A stretch of 64,000 nucleotides of DNA, from the NCBI RefSeq assembly GCF_023283765.1, contig NZ_JAKILG010000013.1, positions 34,156 to 98,155 on the forward strand. Direction: 5' to 3'. The stretch is from Shewanella profunda. GTDB taxonomy: Bacteria; Pseudomonadota; Gammaproteobacteria; Enterobacterales; Shewanellaceae. The notes under the pieces were generated by a model. That model saw only the letters and a program-made list of their open reading frames with translations, did not search any database and was not told the DNA's origin. Positions 45,343-54,040 of this stretch are shown in pieces. Every line of letters starts with the position of its first letter. The first letter of the stretch is position 1. The translations under genes were made by a program, and so were the position numbers.

Positions 45343-47402
45343 TGCGCTCAACACTCGGCTTAAATACGCATACACAAATCGCTGAGCATTGGATTGACCA
45401 TGGCGCAATCCAACTCGCTGCGCCGCTATCTGAGCTGTTAAAACAATGGGAGCAAGAGCGACTGATTACGCCGCTCGATAGGCATTTTGCACTGCAAATG
45501 AGTCAGTTACACCAAATTGATAGTCAGAATCCCCTGTTTATCCTACTCTGTGCACTGTTAAGTCAGCAATTATCCTCACAGCACAGTTGCTTAGTGCTCG
45601 CCCATATAGTGCCCCTCAATCCCATGGCGGAGCAAATCAGCCATTGTAAAATCACGTTAAGCCTTGATGCATTAACTAAGACTCTGCAAACCTTTGATGC
45701 AGTGGGCCAAGCTGGCAGCAATAAACCGCTGATCATCGATAATGGCAGACTCTATTTACAGCGTTATCATCATTTTGAAACCGCTGTAGCCGCCTCTTTA
45801 ATTCGATTATCCGAACGAACCAACACAGTTCAGGCCGAGGATCTCAAAAATCACTTAGATCAGCTATTCCCTGCCGATGAAAATGTCGAGATGATTGACT
45901 GGCAAAAAGTCGCGACGGCAACGGCGCTTGGCAAAAAACTGGCTGTTATCACTGGTGGGCCCGGTACGGGTAAAACCACGACGGTGACTAAGCTGTTATT
46001 ATTGCTACAAATGGAATCAAAACAAGCGATCCGTTTAGTCGCCCCCACGGGAAAAGCCGCTGCTCGCTTAAGTGAATCAATTAAGGCCTCAAAGGCACGC
46101 CTCGCTAAAGAACTCAGTGTCAACCAAGGCGGAAATAGCCAAGAGATTTTTTTAACAGCACTTAGCCGTATCCCAGAAGAGGCCTCTACCCTGCATCGAC
46201 TACTCGGGGTCATTCCTAATTCGCCTCAGTTTCGCCACCATCAAGATAATCCATTAAGGCTCGATTTACTGATCGTCGATGAAGCCTCGATGGTGGATTT
46301 ACCTATGATGTATAAGTTGTTAAGTGCCTTGCCTGAGCATGCCAGTTTGATTTTGCTTGGCGATCAGGATCAACTGGCTTCGGTTGAAGCAGGTGCTGTA
46401 CTTGCCGATATTTGCGCGGGCTTAAAACTTCCCATACCGCAAGGAGGGGCGCAGGATACACTTTGGCAAATGCACTATTCGCTCGGGCAAGCGACACAGC
46501 TCAGTGCTTTGACCGGATATGACTTAACGCCATTTGTCAGTCAGTCGCCTAAACTGGGCGATAGTTTATGCATGTTAATGCACAGCCATAGATTCAAAGG
46601 GGATGCGGGCATAGGACTCCTTGCTGGCGCGGTTAATCGCTCTGATCTTCAAGGTATTCTACAGGTGTGGCGCCAAGGATTTGCTGAGCTTAACTGGCTA
46701 GAACACAGTACTAATCTCAGCCAAACCCAAGCAAAAGTCAGTGAACCTGCAAACAACACTGGGCTTAACTTACTGCTTGAACAAGCATGCGCACAATATG
46801 GCGACTACCTCGATTTATTAAATAGGGAGTTAGGGACTCGTCCTAGCACCGCAGAGATTATCGAGCGTTTTAACCACTATCGCATTTTATGCGCCATGCG
46901 CTCAGGCGATTATGGGGTAGAAGGTATTAACAGATATGTCACCCAAGCGCTCACCCATGCCAAGCTTATCAAACCACTACAGGAGTTTTATTTAGGTCGC
47001 CCGATTATTATCCAAAGTAATGACTATAACTTAGGATTATTTAACGGGGATATCGGACTGATTTTACAGGATGAAGATAAACCCGAACGCCTAATGGCAC
47101 ACTTTATTAAGGCCGACGGTGGTTTGCTTAAAGTCTTACCGGCACGTTTACCAAAGCATGAAACTTGCTACGCTATGACAGTGCATAAAAGCCAAGGGAG
47201 TGAATTTAATCGCGTGGCTTTAGTGCTACCACCGAGTCCAAGTCTAGCCCAGTGGCAACTATTAACTAAAGAATTGATTTACACTGCAATTACCCGTGCT
47301 AAAACCCATTTTACCTGCTTAGGTACCCAGCAAGTCTTTGAGCGAGCCAGCAGCCAAGTCACCCAAAGGGCATCGGGTCTTGCCGATAGACTTTGGGTTT
47401 AA
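45339..47402 (+). CDS. recD: Exodeoxyribonuclease V subunit alpha RecD
   Basis: 5'-to-3' helicase subunit of RecBCD. The 687-residue protein has an N-terminal RecB-binding domain, Walker A ITGGPGTGKTTTV, motif II LIVDEASMVDLPM, motif III LILLGDQDQLASVEAG, MTVHKSQGSEF and the C-terminal YTAITRAK. It overlaps recB by four bases (ATGA). Slightly longer than the E. coli protein (608). Confidence 0.97.
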   Translation: MMRSTLGLNTHTQIAEHWIDHGAIQLAAPLSELLKQWEQERLITPLDRHFALQMSQLHQIDSQNPLFILLCALLSQQLSSQHSCLVLAHIVPLNPMAEQISHCKITLSLDALTKTLQTFDAVGQAGSNKPLIIDNGRLYLQRYHHFETAVAASLIRLSERTNTVQAEDLKNHLDQLFPADENVEMIDWQKVATATALGKKLAVITGGPGTGKTTTVTKLLLLLQMESKQAIRLVAPTGKAAARLSESIKASKARLAKELSVNQGGNSQEIFLTALSRIPEEASTLHRLLGVIPNSPQFRHHQDNPLRLDLLIVDEASMVDLPMMYKLLSALPEHASLILLGDQDQLASVEAGAVLADICAGLKLPIPQGGAQDTLWQMHYSLGQATQLSALTGYDLTPFVSQSPKLGDSLCMLMHSHRFKGDAGIGLLAGAVNRSDLQGILQVWRQGFAELNWLEHSTNLSQTQAKVSEPANNTGLNLLLEQACAQYGDYLDLLNRELGTRPSTAEIIERFNHYRILCAMRSGDYGVEGINRYVTQALTHAKLIKPLQEFYLGRPIIIQSNDYNLGLFNGDIGLILQDEDKPERLMAHFIKADGGLLKVLPARLPKHETCYAMTVHKSQGSEFNRVALVLPPSPSLAQWQLLTKELIYTAITRAKTHFTCLGTQQVFERASSQVTQRASGLADRLWV

Positions 47403-47411
47403 GGAACAAGA

Positions 47412-47807
47412 TTGATGAATGAAAACATCATTAGATTAAATAATATACATGAGGTTATCGCGCTATTTGATGCCATTGCGCTTGAAGCAAATCTGCCCGC
47501 TATGTGCTATGAAAAGACCCGCTATATTCCATGGTCTGTATTTAAGGATATGCAGGTTTATGCACTCGATTTTGAGCCTTACCTTTCCATAGGTCAGCGC
47601 TGCAACATGCACTATTTTGGAATAATGCAAAGTAAACGGCGTTTATATCTTGCCCACTGCAATGATGCAGGCCATGCGCCGCGCTGGGAGGCAAGGCCTA
47701 TCACCTTAGCACAACTTATGGATGGTGAATTAATGGAGTATTTGCACAAAAATCACGCCTATAACTTAGGTTTAAAGATAAGCTTCGATCTGGATTATGC
47801 CATTTAA
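47412..47807 (+). CDS. Conserved hypothetical protein after recD
   Basis: 131 residues; I do not recognise the family. It is soluble, with aromatic-rich stretches CYEKTRYIPWSVFKDMQVYALDFEPYL and a NMHYFGIMQ core. It starts nine bases after recD, so it is probably read from the recCBD transcript. No catalytic motif is evident. Confidence 0.7.
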   Translation: MMNENIIRLNNIHEVIALFDAIALEANLPAMCYEKTRYIPWSVFKDMQVYALDFEPYLSIGQRCNMHYFGIMQSKRRLYLAHCNDAGHAPRWEARPITLAQLMDGELMEYLHKNHAYNLGLKISFDLDYAI

Positions 47808-47868
47808 GCATGTGATACCCGCCCACAACTTAAACTGCACATCGCGTATTTATGCTTATTAGAGGGGA

Positions 47869-48537
47869 ATGAAATTGAAGCCACAAACACAGGATAACTA
47901 CCAGCTAACAGTGGCAACATTCGATAAGTTTGCCCAGCAGTACCAAGATAAATATATGGAGTTTGCCTCCTACACTCAAACCTATGATGCCCTAATCAAT
48001 AACATAACCCATCATAACCACTTGCTCGATATCGGCTGCGGACCAGGTAATATCAGTCGTTACCTTGCTGCTAAAATACCGCAAATGAAGGTTTTTGGGA
48101 TTGATCTGTCACCTAACATGATTGAACTTGCCAAACAGAATGTTCCCACTGGGCAGTTCGAAATCATGGATAATCGTCAACTTGGCCGCCTGAATACGCT
48201 CAGCGCTGGCTCCTTCGATATCATTGCCTGCGGCTTTTGTTTGCCCTATTTATCTAAGGTGGATTTAGTCGATTTTTTTAAGCAACTCAGCATGCTTATC
48301 TGCCCTGATGGCCTAGTATATTTAAGTACTATGGAAGATGTTGATAGCCGCTCCGGTCTGCAAACCGGTAGCAGTGGCGACAGTGTCTATGTGCATTACC
48401 ATCAATATGACTTTATTGAGCAACAGCTTATAACCAATGGTTTTCAAATCCTCGAGATCTCACGCCAAACATTTCCTGTGCCCTGTGATGCAGTTCCTAC
48501 GACAGATTTATTTATCATCGCAAAAGCAATCAGGTAA
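47869..48537 (+). CDS. Class I SAM-dependent methyltransferase
   Basis: 222-residue methyltransferase fold: motif I LLDIGCGPGNIS, acidic motif II GIDLSPNMIELAK, and the DNRQL and IIACGFCLPYLSK region. The substrate is unknown; it resembles UbiE/BioC-like small-molecule enzymes. GAGGGG lies very close to the ATG, so the TTG two codons on could also serve. Confidence 0.87.
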   Translation: MKLKPQTQDNYQLTVATFDKFAQQYQDKYMEFASYTQTYDALINNITHHNHLLDIGCGPGNISRYLAAKIPQMKVFGIDLSPNMIELAKQNVPTGQFEIMDNRQLGRLNTLSAGSFDIIACGFCLPYLSKVDLVDFFKQLSMLICPDGLVYLSTMEDVDSRSGLQTGSSGDSVYVHYHQYDFIEQQLITNGFQILEISRQTFPVPCDAVPTTDLFIIAKAIR

Positions 48538-48637
48538 GGTGCTCCAAATTAAAAATTAAGTTACACTCCAAAGCCTTTTACCCGCTTAGGTCTGTGCTCA
48601 GTGCACAAGATTATTCACCCGGACCAATGATGGATAT

Positions 48638-49276
48638 ATGTCTAAAAAACCCGCTTTTACCCCTGCGAATACGGTTGTAGTGCTCGACTTTGAAACCTCT
48701 GGACTTTCACCTAACCAAGGCGATCGAGCCATCGAAATAGGGGCGGTATTGATTGAGAATGGTGTGATAACCCAACGATTTTCCGAACTCATGGATCCCG
48801 GTTTTAGGATCAGTTCTTTTATTGAGGACTATACGGGGATCAGCAATCAAATGCTGAAAAATGCCGCACCCTGCCATGAAGTGATGGTACGTTTTGCCGA
48901 TTTTATTGGCGAACATCATTTAGTGGCACACAATGCCACCTTCGATCAGCGTTTTCTCGATGCCGAATTTGCCCAAATTAGCCACCAGTACAAAGGCCAA
49001 TTTGGTTGTTCATTGCTGGTGGCAAGACGCTTATATCCCTTGGCAAGCAATCATCAACTCGGCACCTTAGTACGTTATAAACAATTGCCCAACAATGGCA
49101 CTTTTCACCGAGCCTTAGCCGATGCAGAGATGACCAGCCACCTATGGTTAGCTATGCTGGCGGATTTACAGCGTGATTTTGCTATCACCTCACCACCCTT
49201 TAGCCTAATGCAAAAAATAACTAAAAAGACAAAAGCCGACGTACCTAAATTTCTTCGCGAGTACAGCTCTAGATAA
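48638..49276 (+). CDS. DEDDh 3'-5' exonuclease (DnaQ-like)
   Basis: 212-residue exonuclease of the polymerase-III-epsilon superfamily. All five active-site residues are seen: VVLDFETSG (DxE), HNATFDQRFLD (Asp) and HRALADAEMT (His and Asp). It is likely a stand-alone proofreading or RNase T/ExoX-like enzyme. Convergent with the LacI gene. Confidence 0.9.
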   Translation: MSKKPAFTPANTVVVLDFETSGLSPNQGDRAIEIGAVLIENGVITQRFSELMDPGFRISSFIEDYTGISNQMLKNAAPCHEVMVRFADFIGEHHLVAHNATFDQRFLDAEFAQISHQYKGQFGCSLLVARRLYPLASNHQLGTLVRYKQLPNNGTFHRALADAEMTSHLWLAMLADLQRDFAITSPPFSLMQKITKKTKADVPKFLREYSSR

Positions 49277-49311
49277 AATATCTAGATAATCAATCTTATA
49301 CAATACCGCTG

Positions 49312-50361
49312 CTAAGATATCGACTTTAATGGTGCACTATCGACACCGCAGGAACTGCGCACAACAAGGGTTGTCGGGATAAGCTGCGGGCTGACTTCAA
49401 TGCCGCGAATAAGCTTTAGCACACTTTCGACCAAAATTTCGCCCGCCAACTGGGTATTTTGCTTGATAGTGGTTAGGGGGGGATTAGCAAAACTGGCAAC
49501 GGGAATATCATCATAACCGACCACAGCAACCTGCTCCGGCACCGCTATGCCCTTTTTCTTAAGCGCTCTAATTGCACCAATGGCAATCAAATCGCTGGCA
49601 GCAAAAATAGCGTCAAAATGAGTGCCCTTTTCAAGCAACATCATCGCCGCATCATAACCCGAGCTTTCAGTGCTGATGGCCGGTACCTGCTTATTGCTAT
49701 CAATGGAAATATTCGCCATTTGTAAAGCTTTAACATGACCTAAATACCTGTCCCTAAATTCTGGACTATGACTAGATGCATCGCCTAAAAAAGCAAAGGC
49801 TTTACGGCCTAGTGAGATCAAATGTTCAGTTGCAATCAGACCGCCTTGGTGATTATCACAACCAATCGATAACACGGATTTATTGTTATGCTCGGCCCCC
49901 CAAATCACAAAGTGAGTGTTCTGTGCTAATAATTTCTCCAGCTTCTGTTCGTAATCCATGTAATCACCATAGCCGAGCAGAATAATACCATCGGCCTTAT
50001 TACTGTCCTCATAATCGGCATGCCAATCACTGGATAATTGCTGGAAAGAAACTAATAAATCATATCCTTGCTGCGCTGTTGCTCGAGTAATAGAACCGAG
50101 CATTGATAGAAAAAATGGGTTGATTAATGAGTCATCATTAGTGGGGTCTTCACACAATAATAGCGCCAGCGTATGGCTGTTTTGAGTACGAAGATTACTG
50201 GCATTTTTATCGACCTTATAGTTGAGCTCCTTCGCAATTGCTTGAATTCGCTCACGGGTCTCTATATTGACTAACGGACTGTTTCTAAGGGCTCGGGAAA
50301 CCGTAGACTGGGATACACCAGCACGATAAGCAATATCAATCGAGGTCGCTTTCGATGCCAT
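49312..50361 (-). CDS. LacI-family transcriptional regulator
   Basis: 349-residue repressor: N-terminal HTH SIDIAYRAGVSQSTVSRALRNSPLV followed by the hinge and a periplasmic-binding-protein-like effector domain (GIILLGYGDYMDYEQK, AVVGYDDIPVASFANPPLTTI). No sugar operon is nearby, so its target and ligand are unknown. It has a palindromic candidate operator upstream. Confidence 0.92.
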   Translation of the reverse strand: MASKATSIDIAYRAGVSQSTVSRALRNSPLVNIETRERIQAIAKELNYKVDKNASNLRTQNSHTLALLLCEDPTNDDSLINPFFLSMLGSITRATAQQGYDLLVSFQQLSSDWHADYEDSNKADGIILLGYGDYMDYEQKLEKLLAQNTHFVIWGAEHNNKSVLSIGCDNHQGGLIATEHLISLGRKAFAFLGDASSHSPEFRDRYLGHVKALQMANISIDSNKQVPAISTESSGYDAAMMLLEKGTHFDAIFAASDLIAIGAIRALKKKGIAVPEQVAVVGYDDIPVASFANPPLTTIKQNTQLAGEILVESVLKLIRGIEVSPQLIPTTLVVRSSCGVDSAPLKSIS

Positions 50362-50372
50362 AGGGAGGTTTT

Positions 50373-50404
50373 CACTTAAGTGATTATTTTAGACGATACT
50401 AAAA
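50373..50404. promoter_or_regulatory. Palindromes in the LacI-gene promoter
   Basis: CACTTAAGTG (50373-50382, perfect 10-bp palindrome) and TTTTAG-N6-CTAAAA (50387-50404) lie 12-43 bases upstream of the regulator start. Either could be an autoregulatory operator; neither shows the central CG typical of LacI-family sites. Confidence 0.3.
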
Positions 50405-50416
50405 CAGTTCGATAAA

Positions 50417-50455
50417 CTTGTATAGACGGATAATTTAAACATCCGTCTATACAAG
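50417..50455. terminator. Long hairpin after the DUF3334 gene
   Basis: Fifteen perfect base pairs (CTTGTATAGACGGAT / ATCCGTCTATACAAG) with a nine-base loop. It lies 12 bases after the stop of the gene ending at 50467. The exit is only partly T-rich (TTTATC), so termination efficiency is uncertain. Confidence 0.55.
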
Positions 50456-50466
50456 TATTTAGCTAA

Positions 50467-51195
50467 TTAAAGACCTAATTGGTCAAGTAAATCATCGGCG
50501 TTAGCGTCCGTAGTTAGCGAGACTATCGCTGGCTTATCCTTCATTTTTGACCAAGGTGATACATTACTATCGTTACTCGCGCCGATATTACCATGTTGCT
50601 CGAGTAAACTATCGGGATCAAATTCCTCGTCGTATTCAAACTCGTCTAACTTAATAAACTCCGTCTTATCCATAGCAAATTCAAGGTAGAAAATATGGTT
50701 ATTTTCTGTTTTAAAAGAAACTCGCCTTGCGACAGCATCATCCAAGTTTGCGTCAATCGAAATAGTCAACTCTTTGTTAATCGTTAACATTTTAGGTTGG
50801 CTTTGGCTAATGGACGTTTGCAATTCCTTGGAGATCTTATTAATAAAATCGCCAAGAATTTGATTCATCAGCTCCCCCATCACATTACCCACTTCATCAG
50901 AAGTGTGGGAGAACGCCAGCTCAGATTCCGGCATCCCCATGTTCAACATATACCGACGATAGATCTCAATAGCGGCCGAGGCAGAAAAGTTGATCACCAC
51001 TAATCCAGAAAAACCGCCGTCAAAAATAGAAAAACACCCAAGATCGGGTTTAAGGCGAGTCCGAGTTATACTCTGTACCATACCCGCGTGGCTAACATGG
51101 CTGGCACTTGTACTCGATAACACATGGGCCACCGAATGACATAGCTTGAGTAAAATATCATCCGAAGTAACGATAGTGTTTGTTGTCATAATCAA
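50467..51195 (-). CDS. DUF3334 protein, CheC/CheX-like fold
   Basis: 242 residues. The core reads SDEVGNVMGELMNQILGDF and, starting from GELMN, matches E-x2-N-x22-P of the CheC/CheX CheY-phosphatase family. The upstream D/S at -4 of that motif is Asn here. I recognise the family as DUF3334. It has an acidic C-terminal tail (about 60 residues) containing Gly-Asn-Ile repeats and ending DDLLDQLGL. It is divergent from a chemoreceptor gene, supporting a role in chemotaxis signal termination (inference). Confidence 0.75.
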   Translation of the reverse strand: MIMTTNTIVTSDDILLKLCHSVAHVLSSTSASHVSHAGMVQSITRTRLKPDLGCFSIFDGGFSGLVVINFSASAAIEIYRRYMLNMGMPESELAFSHTSDEVGNVMGELMNQILGDFINKISKELQTSISQSQPKMLTINKELTISIDANLDDAVARRVSFKTENNHIFYLEFAMDKTEFIKLDEFEYDEEFDPDSLLEQHGNIGASNDSNVSPWSKMKDKPAIVSLTTDANADDLLDQLGL

Positions 51196-51547
51196 TTCTC
51201 AAACTGAACAATAAATTAATCTTGCGCGTAAAAGCCTAAAAAATCAAAATTAAAACAACTAATTAGCCTATTTCAGCACAAATAAAATAGTTACATTTCT
51301 GTAACCTATTGATATTATGTTAATCTTCCCTACGACCAGCAATACAAGACCATTCATAAAAAAGAGTAAAACCCTCAACACTATCTTTTCAGAACCGTCG
51401 GATAAAATATCCTGCTTAAGATCAAAGAAACCATCGATTCTTATTAACCTGTTACTAAATTGAGTAGTAAGTGATTCAATTAACAATGATTCGCATGTAT
51501 ATTGGGTTACACTATTTTTGTGTATATTGTGCCTTTAAGGAACCCAA
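51196..51547. other. Divergent promoter region between DUF3334 and chemoreceptor genes
   Basis: 352 bp, AT-rich, with no convincing coding frame. It must carry both promoters; I see no clear sigma-28 or sigma-54 consensus by eye. Confidence 0.5.
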
Positions 51548-53185
51548 ATGATCACATTTTTACGTCAACTTACAATATTGCAACGACTGATGATAATGCT
51601 CATCATGGCTGCAATTGGTACTGTTTGCTTCGCAAGCTTCTCGATAAAATTACAGTACAACAATTTGATAGAGCAGAAATGGCAACAGATCGACGGGCAA
51701 CTTGGTAGTGTGTTGAGTATACTCGATGCCTATCGCCAAGATGCCCTCAATGGGAAATCCACTGAAGAAGATGCAAAAAAAGCAGCTGCGGCATTGATGA
51801 GTCAAATTCGTTATGCTGGCGCGGGTTATTTTGTTGTTATAGATGATACTAATCAAATCGTTGCACATGGTGAAAATACCGCGTTAATAGGCACTTCAGC
51901 CATGAATGTTAAGCTGGCTGATGGCTCAAATCCATTAGCGACTATGTTGCCGTTAGCACGTAAAAACGCAAAAACCACCTTAGAGTACCGATTTACTAAT
52001 CCTGTCACTAATGTGATTGAAGATAAGCTTGCCGAAGCCCGTTATTACCCACAATGGGGTTGGACTATCGTCACAGGAGCATATCTTAGTGATGTAGAAC
52101 AAAACCTTAAATCGGTAATTGTCGATTATCTGGTTATCATGTTTTTAATTTCTGTCCCCATTTTCGCCTTTTTCCTCGTGTTAAATCACTCTATTACCTC
52201 GCCACTTAACGATGCCATTGAGGCATTGGAAGATATTGCCCAAGGTGAAGGAGATTTAAGCCAACGTTTAGGAACCAAAGGTAAAGACGAAATTGCCCAC
52301 CTAGCCCAAGCTTTTAATCTCTTTGCGCAAAAAATTGGCGATATGATTGGCCACTTACAGCCTCTTGGTCATTCACTCGACAGCGATGCAAAACAATTAA
52401 TGCAAGCCGTTGAAGAGTCGAATCAAAGTGCTGAACATATTCACCGTGAAACAGGCAGTGTTGCCACTGCGGTGAATCAAATGCTCTCCACAACCCATGA
52501 AATGGCGAACAATACCCAACAAGCGGCGGATGCGGCAAATAGCGTTAAAGAGCAAGCTCAACAGAGCCAAGTCGTGATAGACAATACCGTGCGCAACACT
52601 GAAAAACTGGTCTTAGAACTTAAAGCCTCTGAAGCCATCACCCAAAAACTTGGTGTTGCCTCAGGGCAAATTGGCAGCATTCTTGATGTGATCCGCGGTA
52701 TTGCCGAACAAACGAATTTACTTGCACTCAATGCTGCTATTGAAGCCGCAAGGGCTGGCAGCCATGGTCGAGGTTTTGCAGTCGTTGCCGATGAAGTCCG
52801 TGCACTGGCTACCCGCACTCAAGACTCTACCAATGAAATTCAGAAAATAATCACTGAGATCCAATCGGGTGTTAGCTCAGTCATGAAGAGTAATAGCCAA
52901 ACCCAACATCAATCCGATGAACTGCAGGCCCAAGCCCACGAAGCGGGTAAATCGATGGCAGCGATTTTACAATTGATTGCCCATATTAGTGATATGAACA
53001 CTCAGCTTGCCAGCGCTACGGAAGAACAGTCATTAGTCACAGAAGAGATCAACCGTAATATTTGTAACATCTCAGAGTTAACGGAAGTCTCAGTCAGGGC
53101 AAACGAAAGCAACAGCCACGCAGCACAATCGTTGCAGGACATTAGCCAGGATATGTCCCATACACTAGGCCAATTTAAAATCTAA
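51548..53185 (+). CDS. Methyl-accepting chemotaxis protein, single-Cache type
   Basis: 545-residue chemoreceptor. TM1 ([20 protein letters not shown]), a periplasmic single-Cache domain with [15 protein letters not shown] and [17 protein letters not shown], then TM2 ([21 protein letters not shown]), HAMP and the signalling hairpin with tip [18 protein letters not shown]. No clear C-terminal pentapeptide. Ligand unknown; sCache_2 receptors often sense small organic acids. Confidence 0.94.
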   Translation: MITFLRQLTILQRLMIMLIMAAIGTVCFASFSIKLQYNNLIEQKWQQIDGQLGSVLSILDAYRQDALNGKSTEEDAKKAAAALMSQIRYAGAGYFVVIDDTNQIVAHGENTALIGTSAMNVKLADGSNPLATMLPLARKNAKTTLEYRFTNPVTNVIEDKLAEARYYPQWGWTIVTGAYLSDVEQNLKSVIVDYLVIMFLISVPIFAFFLVLNHSITSPLNDAIEALEDIAQGEGDLSQRLGTKGKDEIAHLAQAFNLFAQKIGDMIGHLQPLGHSLDSDAKQLMQAVEESNQSAEHIHRETGSVATAVNQMLSTTHEMANNTQQAADAANSVKEQAQQSQVVIDNTVRNTEKLVLELKASEAITQKLGVASGQIGSILDVIRGIAEQTNLLALNAAIEAARAGSHGRGFAVVADEVRALATRTQDSTNEIQKIITEIQSGVSSVMKSNSQTQHQSDELQAQAHEAGKSMAAILQLIAHISDMNTQLASATEEQSLVTEEINRNICNISELTEVSVRANESNSHAAQSLQDISQDMSHTLGQFKI

Positions 53186-53210
53186 TCGCTCTACATGACT
53201 TTTAGCAACT

Positions 53211-53234
53211 AAGGCGCCAAATGGCGCCTTTTTT
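53211..53234 (+). terminator. Terminator of the chemoreceptor gene
   Basis: AAGGCGCC / GGCGCCTT stem with an AAAT loop followed by TTTTTT, 26 bases after the stop. Classic rho-independent form. Confidence 0.9.
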
Positions 53235-53322
53235 AAATTAAAATGTTTCAAAATAAAAAACCTAACACGCAAGGCAATAATATTAGGGTATCCTGTAACG
53301 AAATCTAATAGAGGAACAGCCG

Positions 53323-53718
53323 ATGCGCATGACTTTAGCCGTTCACACTCGGCAATATACTATCCATAGTTTTAGTCCAAATGCCCAGCTACCGAGCGAA
53401 ATCTTCGCCGAAGCTGTGTATTTTATTAGTAAAACTGAGGAAGGTTTTACGGTCGTTATCAGCAGTGATATTGAACTAGATAGCCTTGAACAAGAAAGCC
53501 ATTGGTGTTGTTTAGAAGTACTTGGACCTTTAGGTTTTTCAATGACGGGCATTTTATCGAAAGTTTCTAGTACGTTAGCCGATGTACAAATCAGTATTTT
53601 TGCCCTTTCTACCTTCGATACCGACTACATTCTCGTGAAACAAAATCGCCTCACCAGTGCCATTGATGCCCTAAGAAAAAAGGGTTATCAAGTTATCGAA
53701 TCAAAAGAAACACAGTAA
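53323..53718 (+). CDS. ACT-domain protein (CASTOR-like)
   Basis: 131 residues with a C-terminal ACT domain (LGFSMTGILSKVSSTLADVQISIFALSTFDTDYILV), the amino-acid-binding fold found in CASTOR-like proteins. A GAGGAA site precedes ATG. It is 22 bases before ptsH and may be the first gene of the pts transcript. Ligand and partner unknown. Confidence 0.85.
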   Translation: MRMTLAVHTRQYTIHSFSPNAQLPSEIFAEAVYFISKTEEGFTVVISSDIELDSLEQESHWCCLEVLGPLGFSMTGILSKVSSTLADVQISIFALSTFDTDYILVKQNRLTSAIDALRKKGYQVIESKETQ

Positions 53719-53740
53719 AAATATAAAAAGTGGATCCGCT

Positions 53741-53998
53741 ATGTACGAAAAATTTGTCACTATTACCGCCAAACATGGTATTCACACTCGCCCTGCCGCC
53801 CTACTCGTCAAAGAGGCTAAAACCTTTAACTGTGATGTTTTAGTGGAGTGCAATGGTAAACAAGCCAGTGCTAAAAGTTTATTTAAATTGCAAACATTAG
53901 GCCTATATCATGGTGTCACAGTCAGAGTGTTTGCCGATGGCGAAGAGGCGCAAGATGCCGTCGAAAAAGTATCAACACTCTTAATTACCTTAAGTTAA
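53741..53998 (+). CDS. ptsH: Phosphocarrier HPr
   Basis: 85-residue general PTS phosphocarrier. Phosphorylated His15 is in KHGIHTRPAALL and Ser46 in ASAKSLFKLQTL, the site of regulatory phosphorylation in Gram-positives. Followed by ptsI and crr. Confidence 0.97.
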   Translation: MYEKFVTITAKHGIHTRPAALLVKEAKTFNCDVLVECNGKQASAKSLFKLQTLGLYHGVTVRVFADGEEAQDAVEKVSTLLITLS

Positions 53999-54040
53999 AC
54001 TCTCTTTGCACTCACTTATGCGTAAATTGTAGGAATCAAT

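Noticed and set aside
49269..49285. CTAGATA-AAA-TATCTAG as a terminator between the exonuclease and LacI genes
   Set aside because: Seven AT-rich pairs and no T-run; too weak to call.
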